From Paenibacillus massiliensis subsp. panacisoli DSM 21345 (lineage in GTDB: Bacteria > Bacillota > Bacilli > Paenibacillales > Paenibacillaceae), in NCBI RefSeq assembly GCF_000426545.1, contig NZ_AUFO01000011.1:91192-155191 (forward strand): 64,000 bases of DNA, read 5' to 3'. Positions 36,040 to 45,214 of the stretch are shown in pieces. Each line of letters opens with the position of its first letter. Position 1 is the stretch's first letter. Below the pieces are notes generated by a model. That model made no database searches. It was not told the origin of the DNA and saw only the letters and a program-made list of their open reading frames with translations. A program made the position numbers and the translations under genes.

Positions 36040-36384
36040 ATGCAGCTTATTAATGAAATAGAAGTACAGCATAGGCTTGATGCCTTAAGAGAAGAGCAGG
36101 TATATCTTCACCTGGAACTAACCACTGGAGCCTATGCCTCTCATTTGGACAGCTCCCGTCATCCTGCGGGTAACTTTATTTCCAATGCCCGTATTCGGTA
36201 TTCCCATGGGTCCATCTCGGGCCAGCATCCTTTTCGTGTTGGCTTGAAGACAGAGGAAGGCTGGGTCTATGCCGAGGGGCTGACTCATTGGGATGAAGAG
36301 GACGGAGAGCGTCTGATTCTGGCTGGGCACGATGCACAGGGCAAATTGATCGTAGCCCTCCAGTTGAGCCGGGAGCCGTTCTGA
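36040..36384 (+). CDS. yojF: YojF family protein (DUF1806)
   Basis: A 114-residue protein matching YojF: LREEQVYLHLELTTGAYA, FISNARIRYSHGSISG, PFRVGLKTEEGWVYAEGLTHW. In Bacillus it is encoded next to bshB2, as here (21 bases apart). Its biochemical role is unknown; the constant pairing suggests a link to bacillithiol. Confidence 0.9.
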   Translation: MQLINEIEVQHRLDALREEQVYLHLELTTGAYASHLDSSRHPAGNFISNARIRYSHGSISGQHPFRVGLKTEEGWVYAEGLTHWDEEDGERLILAGHDAQGKLIVALQLSREPF

Positions 36385-36404
36385 TGTGGAAGGAGATGAG
36401 ATAG

Positions 36405-37064
36405 TTGACACAACGCATTCTTGTTATTTTACCCCATCCTGATGATGAGGCGTTTGGTCTGTCAGGAACACTTGCTTCATATATCCAACAAGGCTATGAA
36501 GTGACCTATGCCTGCCTGACACTAGGCGAAATGGGACGTAATATGGGAATTCCGCCATTTGCGAACCGGGTGACGTTGCCGAAGATCCGCAAGCAGGAGC
36601 TGCTGGAGTCCTGTGATGCGATTGGTATTCAGGATCTGCGTATGCTCGGATTTCATGATAAAACGATTGAGTTTGAGGATCAGCCGTATTTGGAGCGGGT
36701 GATCAGCGAGTTGCTGGAAGAGTTGACACCCGAGCTTGTGTTCACATTCTACCCAGGATACAGTGTGCATCCGGACCATGATGCTACAGGGGCTGCGGTT
36801 ATTCGCACGATCACCCGTATGTCAGCTGAATCCAGACCAACTGTGCAGTGCCTGGCATTCTCCAGAGATTGTGAGCAGGCGTTAGGCAAGCCGGACGTGG
36901 AATATGATGTAAGAGCTTATTTGCAGCAAAAGGTGGCTTCGATTCGAGCGCATCGTTCCCAATTTCAGGCTGCCGAGCTGATGGGCACGGAGACCCTGAC
37001 AGAGCAAGAGTTGAACACTCGCTATGGCTGGGAGAGATTATGGACCTACCAATTCGCGGATTGA
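36405..37064 (+). CDS. bshB2: Bacillithiol biosynthesis deacetylase BshB2
   Basis: A 219-residue LmbE-type zinc deacetylase that removes acetate from GlcNAc-malate during bacillithiol synthesis, and may act on bacillithiol conjugates. Metal motif HPDDE is at residues 11-15 and the third ligand is in HPDHDATG near residue 125. The start is TTG 36405 with AAGGAG nine bases upstream. It forms an operon with yojF and ends at a strong terminator. Confidence 0.92.
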   Translation: MTQRILVILPHPDDEAFGLSGTLASYIQQGYEVTYACLTLGEMGRNMGIPPFANRVTLPKIRKQELLESCDAIGIQDLRMLGFHDKTIEFEDQPYLERVISELLEELTPELVFTFYPGYSVHPDHDATGAAVIRTITRMSAESRPTVQCLAFSRDCEQALGKPDVEYDVRAYLQQKVASIRAHRSQFQAAELMGTETLTEQELNTRYGWERLWTYQFAD

Positions 37065-37158
37065 TGTCATGGTGGATGCAGTACACCGCAATCACATGAG
37101 ACGACATGCCAACGCATATGACATGTGACAGACATGGCAAGCATCGCTAGTTAATCTA

Positions 37159-37207
37159 CAACCAAAAGAAGCTGTCCCTGAGTAGATGGGACGGCTTCTT
37201 TTGGTTG
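37159..37207. terminator. Bidirectional terminator between bshB2 and the aminotransferase
   Basis: CAACCAAAAGAAGC.GTCCC pairs with GGGAC.GCTTCTTTTGGTTG. T-rich arms allow use from either side. The 150 bases between it and the aminotransferase stop contain low-complexity CATGCTCATA/CCCATGCCCAG-like repeats. Confidence 0.85.
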
Positions 37208-37357
37208 TATGCTGTACATCCTATTGCAATTATTCGATGCTCGGGACAGACGGACTTATTTATGTTCAAGTCCATTTCATACTCATATTCATGTAGTGGT
37301 CCATGCTCATACTAATGCTTATGCCCAGGCCCATGCCCAGTACAGCTAATCTGGTGC

Positions 37358-38548
37358 TTACGATCTGCTGGCTCGCCATTGAAGAACGGCAGTCTGCAGT
37401 CTAGACATAGCCTCCTCCAGCGTCTGACGGGTACAAGCCATGTTCATCCGCATGAAGCCTTGTCCCTCTTTTCCGAAGGATACTCCTGCATTCAGTCCAA
37501 GACGTGCCTCTTTAACGAGGAATTGGAACAGCTCATCATCTGGCATTTCTAACTGTCTGAAGTCCACCCATAGAAGATAGGTCCCCTCAGGTTCGTTCAC
37601 CTGTATTTCCGGTAAGTGAAGCTTGCAGAATTCTCTGACGTAGCTCATGTTATCTCGCACATGGTCAAGCAGCGCGTCCAGCCAAGGACCTCCCTCGGTG
37701 TAGGCAGCCTTTGTGGCGACAAGCCCCAGCGGGGTGATTTCTTGCAGGCTGTATAGCTGCAGTGTCTTCAGAATTCGACTCTTGAGCTCGGGATTCGGGA
37801 TAATCATATTAGCAGTCTGAAATCCGGCCATATTGAAGGTTTTGCTTGGCGACGTACAGACAATAGAATGCTGCTGAGCGTAATCAGATAGCGTGGTGAA
37901 TGGCGTATGTGCTCCTTGCTCGAAGATCATATCGGCATGGATCTCATCCGATACAAGCATCACCTTCCACTTCTCACATAGCTCAGCCAGACGGGTAAGC
38001 TCAGCCTTGGTCCACACCCGGCCTACTGGATTGTGCGGACTGCACAGAATCATCATACGTACTTTGCCTTCAGCGAACTTCCGCTCTAGATCCTCGTAAT
38101 CCATCCGATAGGTGCCATCCTCATCCCGAACAAGCGGGTTCTTCACCAGCTTGCGCTTGTGGTTCAGTACGACCTTATAGAATGGTGGATACACCGGGGT
38201 CTGGATTACAATCTGATCACCGGGCTCGGTGAAGGTCTGAACAATGAAGTTCAGTGCAGGTACTACACCAGGCACGAACTGAATCCATTCCTTCTCAACG
38301 GTCCATTGGTGACGGGTCTGCATCCATTGTATGATGGCCTCGTAATAAGCCGGAGTAAAGGTAGAGTAACCGAATACACCATGCTCAACACGCTGTGATA
38401 ATGCCTCCTTGACGGCGGGTGGTACGGCAAAATCCATATCTGCTACCCATAGAGGCAATACTTCGGTGGATTGGAATACTTCGAGTAGGTTATCCCACTT
38501 TTGGGAAGCTGTATTGATACGTTCAATTTGCTGATTAAAATTCAACAA
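37358..38548 (-). CDS. MalY/PatB family PLP-dependent aminotransferase (cystathionine beta-lyase type)
   Basis: A 396-residue fold-type I PLP enzyme. PLP site features are CSPHNPVGRVWTKAEL, VSDEIHADMIF and the Schiff-base lysine in CTSPSKTFNMAGFQTANMII. PatB/MalY members cleave C-S bonds of cystathionine or cysteine conjugates and may transaminate. TTG 38548 follows GGAGG by five bases (a second TTG by eight); an upstream start at 38608 is less likely. Its neighbour is a bacillithiol gene, which fits a role in thiol metabolism, by context only. Confidence 0.88.
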   Translation of the reverse strand: MLNFNQQIERINTASQKWDNLLEVFQSTEVLPLWVADMDFAVPPAVKEALSQRVEHGVFGYSTFTPAYYEAIIQWMQTRHQWTVEKEWIQFVPGVVPALNFIVQTFTEPGDQIVIQTPVYPPFYKVVLNHKRKLVKNPLVRDEDGTYRMDYEDLERKFAEGKVRMMILCSPHNPVGRVWTKAELTRLAELCEKWKVMLVSDEIHADMIFEQGAHTPFTTLSDYAQQHSIVCTSPSKTFNMAGFQTANMIIPNPELKSRILKTLQLYSLQEITPLGLVATKAAYTEGGPWLDALLDHVRDNMSYVREFCKLHLPEIQVNEPEGTYLLWVDFRQLEMPDDELFQFLVKEARLGLNAGVSFGKEGQGFMRMNMACTRQTLEEAMSRLQTAVLQWRASRS

Positions 38549-38854
38549 GGTTTCCTCCATTTCCGTTACTGATGCACATATTCTATAGGACTTCTCTATC
38601 AATGACAATCCTTGCCTGGCCTGTATTGGTCCAACTTAAGACTTGCATAATCGGACAAAATTCGTCAATACGCAATGAAATGCATATATATTGTCAGATG
38701 GTGCAAGTTTTGATCTTGGAAAAAGTACAGTTTTTGCCGATAATAAGAAATAACAGATTCTTTGTCGAAATGTGTAGCGTTGGAGATGGCGCAGAATCGA
38801 TGGATGGCATATGCTGTATTACAGATCATATTTTTAGATGGAGGTTGAGGCTCA

Positions 38855-40858
38855 TTGGACTCTTACAGCAGAGATGAGATTTCACTCATTCATTGTATTT
38901 CAGATCCGTCACTATCTCTGGATCACAAGGGCATCATTACTGCGGTAAATGCCCCCATGGTCGGAATGACCGGATACGATGCAGAGTACTATGTTGGCCA
39001 ATCCATACAGAGCTTCTTCGATATTGCAGGATGGGACCAATCATTGCAGTGGGATACACGGCTCACACATTTTACTGGAAGAGAACTTCCACTTCAGCTA
39101 ACAGTGCTTCCTCATTCGGGCAGTAACGATGGAGCTATTTTGCTGTGTCGGGAGATTAGTAGTAAGGGGCCTTCATATGCAGCAGAGCAGGATGAAGATT
39201 TACTTTTACAGAGTCCCAGTCATTTTGGCTGGTTAACCGAGAAACAATTCGCACAAATGGAGCATGTGCTGGAGAACATTACAGATGGGTACATACGACT
39301 AGATCAGGATGGAAGAATCATCTACTGGAACCATGCAGCCGAACGCATGATGGGCATGTCGCGCAGGGACGCACTGGGTCGTATGGTCATCGATCACATC
39401 CCTGATGAAGTGTCGCAAGCTTTTCAGGATGCGCTGGGCAAGCGAGAGAATACGACTATAGAATATTATGTACAGGAGCGCAACAGCTGGTTCAATGCTC
39501 GTCTTATCCCCTTTTATAGTGAGACATCTATCTATCTGAAGGACGTGACGGCGCTCAAGCAGGCAGAGCAGCAGATCAACCAGATGGTCTTCTATGACAG
39601 TCTGACTGGGTTGCCGAATCAGAAGCAGATGAACAAGCACCTTAGCAAGCTGGTAAGTCGAAGCAAGCCGAAGGAGAATACCTTTGCGCTACTGGTCATG
39701 GATATTGACCGTTTCAAGGTGCTGAATGACTACCTGGGCTATGATCACGGAGACGCTATAATGGTATACGTTGCCCGCTTGATCTCGGCGAATATAAGGG
39801 AGTATGACGTCGTCTTTCGTTCTGAAGGAGATCAGTTCACGATCATCCTCCACCAGGTTAATTTGACCAAGGCCAAGCAGATTGCAGAGCGCATTATGGA
39901 ACGGTTCCAACAACCTATCGTTGTGGCTGAGATGGAGATTGTCATTACCTTTAGTATTGGGATCAGCGTCTATCCGCTGCATGGGGAGAACCCTGAGCTG
40001 CTATGGAATCGTGCAGAGACAGCGATGCGTGTGGCCAAGAAGCTGGGCAAGAACGGCTATCAATTGTATCAGAGTAAAATGGACACTCGCTCCTCTCTTG
40101 TGCTGGAAGGCGAATTGCGCAAGGCTATCTTCAAGGAGCAGCTAGAGCTCTATTACCAGCCGAAGATGGATATCCGCACAGGGCGTATGATGGGGGTAGA
40201 GGCACTGATTCGCTGGAATCACCCTGAGCGGGGGATGATCCCCCCGGATCAATTCATCCCACTCGCGGAAGATACAGGATTAATTATCTCCATTGGTCAT
40301 TGGACACTCATGACGGCATGTGCCCAGAATAAGGCTTGGCAGGAGAAAGGGTATAAGCCGCTTGTCATGTCAGTCAATCTCTCTCCGCGCCAATTCAATA
40401 ATCCAGATCTGGCCGAGACGGTCAGGAAGACGTTGAAGGAGAGCCAGCTGGCACCCAAGTATCTGGAGCTGGAGATTACGGAGAATATCATGCTAAATAC
40501 GGAGGATGCATTAGGTACACTTCAGGAGATCAAGCAGGATGGTGTACGTATTGCCATTGACGATTTTGGAAAAGGCTACAGCTCGCTTACATACCTCAAG
40601 CAATTTCCGATAGACACCTTGAAAATTGATCGCTCCTTCGTAGAAGACTGCACGGAGAATGATAGTGATGCCAAGCTGCTTAGATCCATGCTCAGTATGG
40701 CCATTGATTTCAATCTGTCTGTCGTGGCCGAAGGCGTAGAGAATCGGCAGCAGCTGGACTTCCTGCGACGGAACGGCTGTCATATTGCACAAGGCTTCCT
40801 GTTCAGCAGACCGCTTCCAGTAGCCGAGCTGGAGGCCAGTATTCGTCAACTGATCTGA
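38855..40858 (+). CDS. PAS-PAS-GGDEF-EAL protein, probable cyclic-di-GMP phosphodiesterase
   Basis: A 667-residue signalling protein without membrane segments. Two PAS domains (about 10-105 and 125-235) precede a GGDEF domain (about 245-400) and an EAL domain (415-660). The GGDEF active loop reads RSEGDQF, so cyclase activity is probably lost. The EAL domain is intact: VEALIRW, NLSPRQF, LEITENI, IDDFGKGYSSL, VAEGVEN and QGFLFSRPLP. It should hydrolyse cyclic-di-GMP in response to a signal sensed by PAS. TTG start with GGAGG about ten bases upstream. Confidence 0.93.
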   Translation: MDSYSRDEISLIHCISDPSLSLDHKGIITAVNAPMVGMTGYDAEYYVGQSIQSFFDIAGWDQSLQWDTRLTHFTGRELPLQLTVLPHSGSNDGAILLCREISSKGPSYAAEQDEDLLLQSPSHFGWLTEKQFAQMEHVLENITDGYIRLDQDGRIIYWNHAAERMMGMSRRDALGRMVIDHIPDEVSQAFQDALGKRENTTIEYYVQERNSWFNARLIPFYSETSIYLKDVTALKQAEQQINQMVFYDSLTGLPNQKQMNKHLSKLVSRSKPKENTFALLVMDIDRFKVLNDYLGYDHGDAIMVYVARLISANIREYDVVFRSEGDQFTIILHQVNLTKAKQIAERIMERFQQPIVVAEMEIVITFSIGISVYPLHGENPELLWNRAETAMRVAKKLGKNGYQLYQSKMDTRSSLVLEGELRKAIFKEQLELYYQPKMDIRTGRMMGVEALIRWNHPERGMIPPDQFIPLAEDTGLIISIGHWTLMTACAQNKAWQEKGYKPLVMSVNLSPRQFNNPDLAETVRKTLKESQLAPKYLELEITENIMLNTEDALGTLQEIKQDGVRIAIDDFGKGYSSLTYLKQFPIDTLKIDRSFVEDCTENDSDAKLLRSMLSMAIDFNLSVVAEGVENRQQLDFLRRNGCHIAQGFLFSRPLPVAELEASIRQLI

Positions 40859-40973
40859 TGCCTTTTCACAAGCCTGTACACGCAAATGCCTACAGCACTA
40901 AGGAAATGGTAGTCGATAAATAGTCATACTAAATAGCCATGCCAGAATCTTGTGTCCAAAATGCAAAAAACCT

Positions 40974-41146
40974 TTGACAGAAGATGTGGCAATGGCTATT
41001 ATGTGTATATAACTCACTAAACAGGTAGGTATAATACAATATTGTTCTCACCGTACCGACGGAGGAACTCCTTGTAATGCAGCGAGCAGACATGGTCTAG
41101 GACCAGTCAGACCCTGCTGCCATCAAGGGATTCCTCCGTTTTTTTG
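40974..41146 (+). promoter_or_regulatory. Sulfate operon promoter, Rrf2-like operator and structured leader ending in a terminator
   Basis: TTGACA (40974-40979) and TATTAT (40997-41002) are 17 bases apart. Just past the start point, ATAACTCACTAAACAGGTAG.. (41008-41033) is an imperfect palindrome of the ACTAAAC-GGTAGG kind seen in Rrf2-family (CymR/IscR) sites. An 81-base hairpin follows (ACGGAGGAA 41059-41067 with TTCCTCCGT 41131-41139, CCTTG/CAAGG, GCAGC/GCTGC, GGTCT/AGACC), with seven T at its end. It would stop transcription 65 bases before the first gene. It is not a SAM riboswitch. Confidence 0.65.
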
Positions 41147-41210
41147 TGCACATAGGATCTGATACATTCCAAGTTCAACATACAAAATACACACGTAGGG
41201 GGATTTGAAG

Positions 41211-42284
41211 ATGAGAAGACAAGGTAAGCGTGGACTACAGACTGGAATTGCAATGCTGGCATTGGCGGTGCTGCTAGCTGGATGCGGTGGCAACAACGCC
41301 CAGAGTGGAGCACAATCTGGTGAACAGACCGATGGTTCCTCACCGCCCAAGGAAGTCGAGCTGCTGAACGTATCCTATGATCCGACGAGGGAGCTGTATG
41401 ACGAGTATAACAAGGCATTTGCTGCACATTGGGAGCAGGAGTCCGGGCAAAAGGTAACGATCAAGCAATCCCATGGTGGCTCCGGCAAGCAGAGTCGCTC
41501 CGTGCTGGATGGGCTGGAGGCTGATGTAGTCACTTTGGCACTAGGCTACGATATTGACGCACTGCAGGAGAAGGGGCTGATTGAGCCTGACTGGCAGAGT
41601 CAATTCGAGCATAATAGCTCTCCATATACCTCTACAATCGTGCTGCTCGTGCGCAAGGGGAACCCTAAAGGCGTGAAGGACTGGGATGATCTGATCAAAG
41701 GTGATATACAGGTTATTACCCCGAATCCCAAGACTTCTGGTGGAGCACGGTGGAACTATCTGGCTGCGTGGGCATATGCCCTTGAGAAGAATAACAACGA
41801 TGAAGCTGCGGCCGAGGCCTTTGTCTCAGAGCTATTCAAGCATGTACCTGTGCTGGATAGTGGCGCTCGTGGGGCGACTACGACCTTCGTGGAGCGTGGG
41901 ATTGGGGACGTGCTGATTGCCTGGGAGAATGAAGCGCTGCTTAGCGTGAAGGAGCTGGGGGAGGACAAATTTGATATTGTGTATCCGTCCATTAGCATTC
42001 TGGCGGAGCCACCTGTAGCCATTGTCGATAAAGTGGTAGACAAGAAGGGAACGCGCAAGACCGCTGAAGCCTATCTGGAGTACCTGTATAGCGAGGAAGG
42101 ACAGCGCATTGCTGCCGAGCATTACTATCGCCCTACACTGGATCGTGTGGCTGCCAATTATAAGGAGCAATTCCCTGAACTGAAGCTGATTAAGCTGGGA
42201 GATGTATTTGGTACATGGATAGAGACACAGGAGAAGCATTTCAAGGATGGCGGCGTATTTGACAAAATCTATGTTCCCCAATAA
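41211..42284 (+). CDS. Sulfate ABC transporter substrate-binding lipoprotein
   Basis: A 357-residue Sbp/CysP-family lipoprotein. The signal peptide ends VLLAGC (Cys25). Family marks are [46 protein letters not shown] and [19 protein letters not shown], which bind sulfate or thiosulfate. ATG 41211 follows AGGGGGAT. CysT and CysW permeases follow with no ATPase gene. Expression is probably controlled by the leader upstream. Confidence 0.93.
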   Translation: MRRQGKRGLQTGIAMLALAVLLAGCGGNNAQSGAQSGEQTDGSSPPKEVELLNVSYDPTRELYDEYNKAFAAHWEQESGQKVTIKQSHGGSGKQSRSVLDGLEADVVTLALGYDIDALQEKGLIEPDWQSQFEHNSSPYTSTIVLLVRKGNPKGVKDWDDLIKGDIQVITPNPKTSGGARWNYLAAWAYALEKNNNDEAAAEAFVSELFKHVPVLDSGARGATTTFVERGIGDVLIAWENEALLSVKELGEDKFDIVYPSISILAEPPVAIVDKVVDKKGTRKTAEAYLEYLYSEEGQRIAAEHYYRPTLDRVAANYKEQFPELKLIKLGDVFGTWIETQEKHFKDGGVFDKIYVPQ

Positions 42285-42323
42285 GCAGGCAACTGTAGCA
42301 GCGAAGAAGAAAGGAGTGATCAC

Positions 42324-43160
42324 ATGGCCTATGCACAGCCCAAAAGGCGGCAAGTACTTCCTGGCTTCGGGCTAACCATGGGATACAGTATGCTGTACCT
42401 CAGTCTGGTTGTGCTGCTGCCCTTGTCAGCGCTATTGCTGAATTCAACGGGGCTCACATGGTCAGGCTTCTGGGAGGCTGCTACAGACCCACGGGTGGTT
42501 GCTTCCTATAAAGTAAGCTTTCTGTGTGCTGCGCTGGCAGCTTTTATCAATATGTTTATAGGCCTGCTGGTAGCCTGGGTACTGGTACGATACGACTTTC
42601 CGGGGAAAAGGCTGTTCGATGCCGTTATTGATCTCCCATTCGCGCTACCGACGGCCGTAGCGGGTGTGGCATTAACAGCGATGTATTCACCGAACGGATG
42701 GTTAGGCAGCTTCTTTCAGCCTTTGGGCTGGAACCTGGCCTTCTCCCGTACAGGTATTACATTGGCACTCATGTTCATTGGTATTCCGTTCATCGTAAGG
42801 ACTGTGCAGCCTGTACTGGAGGAACTGGATCGCGATGTGGAGGAGGCAGCGGCTACACTTGGGGCTGGGCGGTGGTGGACCTTCTGGACGATCCTGCTGC
42901 CTCAGCTTGTTCCACCACTTCTCACTGGCTTCTCACTGGCCTTTGCCCGAGGAATCGGGGAATACGGATCGGTTGTCTTTATCTCTGGTAATATGCCGAT
43001 GAAGACAGAAATTGCACCCCTGCTGATCGTAACCAAGCTGGAGCAATATGATTATGCAGGAGCTACGGCTGTAGCTATTATGCTACTCGCTATTTCCTTC
43101 GCCCTGCTGCTGCTTATCAATACATTACAGCGATGGACAAGACGAAGAAGTATGGGGTAG
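42324..43160 (+). CDS. cysT: Sulfate ABC transporter permease CysT
   Basis: A 278-residue permease with six transmembrane segments. Clear CysT features: LPFALPTAVAGVALTAMYSPNGWLG, LDRDVEEAAATLGAGRWWTFWTILLP (the ATPase-docking loop) and SLAFARGIGEYGSVVFISGNMP. It lies 39 bases after the binding-protein gene with AAAGGAG before the ATG and pairs with CysW. Confidence 0.94.
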   Translation: MAYAQPKRRQVLPGFGLTMGYSMLYLSLVVLLPLSALLLNSTGLTWSGFWEAATDPRVVASYKVSFLCAALAAFINMFIGLLVAWVLVRYDFPGKRLFDAVIDLPFALPTAVAGVALTAMYSPNGWLGSFFQPLGWNLAFSRTGITLALMFIGIPFIVRTVQPVLEELDRDVEEAAATLGAGRWWTFWTILLPQLVPPLLTGFSLAFARGIGEYGSVVFISGNMPMKTEIAPLLIVTKLEQYDYAGATAVAIMLLAISFALLLLINTLQRWTRRRSMG

Positions 43161-43267
43161 TGCGAGCAGCGACGAACATGAATTCGAACATGAACATGAT
43201 ATGAACATGAATATGTGCGACTTATTGAACAGTTATCGTCTTACAAGAGTGTGTGAGGGGGGATTAC

Positions 43268-44149
43268 ATGGTAAAGGAGGAAGCGGCGAATGGCCTAGTT
43301 GTGGCTCGTCCACGGCCTAATCGTCCGCGAGCGAATCGTGCAGTGGACGAAGCTCCGTGGGTCAAATGGATACTGATTCTGTCTGCTGCCCTGCTTCTGG
43401 GCTGGCTGCTGATTCTGCCGCTGATCGTCGTGCTTACTCAAGCACTCAAGCAAGGCTGGGGTGTCTACGTGGCAGCGCTGACGGATGCAGATGCCCTGTC
43501 TGCCCTGCGCTTGACCTTACTGGTGGCGTTGATCACCGTTCCACTGAATACCATATTTGGTGTGGCTGCTGCATGGCTGCTCACAAAGTTTCAATTTCGG
43601 GGTAAAAGCATCCTCGTCACGCTGGTGGATCTACCATTCGCTGTCTCGCCTGTAGTTGGAGGGCTGATGTACGTGCTGGTCTTCGGGGCACAGGGCTGGC
43701 TCGGACCGTGGCTGCAGGAGCATGATATCAAGATTATTTTTGCCGTACCTGGTATTGTACTAGCGACGCTCTTCATCACATTTCCCTTCGTAGCCCGAGA
43801 GCTGATCCCTCTGATGGAGGATCAGGGGACGCAGGAGGAAGAAGCTGCGATTACGCTCGGCGCCAAGGGCTGGCGAGTATTCTGGCAGGTGACCTTGCCC
43901 AATATCAAGTGGGGGCTTCTGTATGGCATCATTCTGTGTAATGCCAGAGCCATGGGAGAGTTCGGCGCGGTATCCGTAGTATCCGGCCATATTCGCGGAG
44001 AGACCAATACGCTGCCCTTACATGTCGAGATATTATATAACGAATACCAGTTCTCAGCCTCATTTGCTGTGGCTTCCTTACTACTACTGCTTGCACTGGC
44101 TACACTCATCGTGAAGAGCTGGCTGAGCAGCAGACTTCCCCGCTCCTGA
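43268..44149 (+). CDS. cysW: Sulfate ABC transporter permease CysW
   Basis: A 293-residue permease. Family marks are [27 protein letters not shown], the docking loop [23 protein letters not shown] and [33 protein letters not shown] 43268 follows GAGGGGGG; a GTG five codons upstream is possible. Forms the sulfate channel with CysT. The usual CysA ATPase gene is absent from the operon. Confidence 0.94.
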   Translation: MVKEEAANGLVVARPRPNRPRANRAVDEAPWVKWILILSAALLLGWLLILPLIVVLTQALKQGWGVYVAALTDADALSALRLTLLVALITVPLNTIFGVAAAWLLTKFQFRGKSILVTLVDLPFAVSPVVGGLMYVLVFGAQGWLGPWLQEHDIKIIFAVPGIVLATLFITFPFVARELIPLMEDQGTQEEEAAITLGAKGWRVFWQVTLPNIKWGLLYGIILCNARAMGEFGAVSVVSGHIRGETNTLPLHVEILYNEYQFSASFAVASLLLLLALATLIVKSWLSSRLPRS

Positions 44150-44341
44150 GCGTTGACAGGGATTGGTGGTCATGATAAATTATATCCAAGTATACAAATT
44201 GGAGTTATAGTTAATTGAGTGTTGGTAGTTATTTGAATATTGGAAGTCATGACCGCATGAATGTAGCAACATAAATAATGTAGCAGCATAAATAACGTAG
44301 TGATCTTGTCGGGCATGCTCCCGGCCCAAGGAGGAATCCGT

Positions 44342-44536
44342 GTGGCAAAATCGCTGAAGGTAGATGGCGTGTGGTTGAATCGTATTGCGGAGCTGCTGAA
44401 TGACATGGAGTTCGGTTCGTTGCATATTACTGTACACGAGGGTCAGATTGTTCAGATGGAGCGGACAGAGCGCAAGCGTTTCGGGAATAGCCCGTCCTTG
44501 CAGGCCGTTCGGAAGACGAATTCAGGTCATCATTGA
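44342..44536 (+). CDS. yezD: YezD family small protein (DUF2292)
   Basis: A 64-residue protein (MAKSLKVDGVWLNRIAELLND, then FGSLHITVHEGQIVQMERTERKR). YezD proteins of Firmicutes often sit with sulfate assimilation genes, and here it closes the sulfate importer operon. GTG 44342 follows AAGGAGG by seven or eight bases; a longer frame from 44300 has no binding site. Molecular role unknown. Confidence 0.85.
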   Translation: MAKSLKVDGVWLNRIAELLNDMEFGSLHITVHEGQIVQMERTERKRFGNSPSLQAVRKTNSGHH

Positions 44537-44587
44537 TCTGGTGAAACGGACTAATATTCATAATTACATCTGCGTGTCAATCTATAT

Positions 44588-44651
44588 TCACAAAGATACC
44601 GCTCTTGTTGGTGTTACGATAACACCAGTAAGAGCGGTAGTCTGTGTGAAT
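44588..44651. repeat. 64-base imperfect palindrome between convergent yezD and yjcZ genes
   Basis: Nested arms ATTCACA/TGTGAAT, ACCGCTCTT/AAGAGCGGT and TGGTGTT/AACACCA meet at a short loop near 44616-44620. No T-run follows on either strand, so it is not a standard terminator, though it may still block transcription from both sides. Confidence 0.65.
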
Positions 44652-44680
44652 GGGGAAGTGTTCAACCGGTCACTCAGGAA

Positions 44681-44788
44681 TTATACCCAGAATGTACGGC
44701 TGATGATAACCAGCAGGATGAAGAGAACCAGAATGACACCTGTAGAAGTCCATGCTCCTCCGCAGTAAGCGCCTCTTTCTTCGCTCAT
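44681..44788 (-). CDS. YjcZ family sporulation peptide
   Basis: A 35-residue peptide: a short polar N-terminus MSEERGAYCGGAWTSTG and one transmembrane helix VILVLFILLVIIS. This is the pattern of YjcZ/YuzJ-type sporulation peptides. GGGGGTG precedes the ATG. A second copy lies 89 bases upstream on the same strand. Membrane or spore-associated; exact role unknown. Confidence 0.85.
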   Translation of the reverse strand: MSEERGAYCGGAWTSTGVILVLFILLVIISRTFWV

Positions 44789-44877
44789 GTGTACACCCCC
44801 TTATACCGGATTGAGTTGACTATGTGAGATTCTGATTATTAACGTGCATTCCATGACCCATTACGCCTAGCTCTGCG

Positions 44878-44991
44878 TTAGATCAAGAACGCCTTAGAGA
44901 TGATAACCAACAGAATGAAGAGAACCAGAATGGCCCCTGTGGATGTGAAAGGTACACCTGGATAGTTACCGCGTTCCAACTCAGCTCCCAT
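44878..44991 (-). CDS. YjcZ family sporulation peptide, second copy
   Basis: A 37-residue peptide starting MGAELERGNYPGVPFTSTG and continuing into AILVLFILLVIISKAFLI. It shares the STG..ILVLFILLVIIS core with the peptide at 44681, so the pair arose by tandem duplication. AAAGGAGGA lies six bases before the ATG. Confidence 0.87.
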   Translation of the reverse strand: MGAELERGNYPGVPFTSTGAILVLFILLVIISKAFLI

Positions 44992-45214
44992 GGAAAATCC
45001 TCCTTTGCCTTGTATAATTAAGCTTCTGCCTCGGCATTATGAGCATGAGCTTAATTTCAAAAGCATTATATTCAGCTCTCTGCCGAGATGGAATTCAGCA
45101 GGAGTCTATTTTAGAGCCTGGACTTTCCGGGCTTGTTTGACAAGATGGCGTGCGGGGATTAGGATAAATGAATTAAGATAGTACGCAGTACATTATTGAA
45201 GGAGAGCATGGACT

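Noticed and set aside
41009..41210. Possible SAM riboswitch before the sulfate operon
   Set aside because: The leader lacks the SAM-I core sequences; only a terminator-type hairpin and a possible operator are visible.
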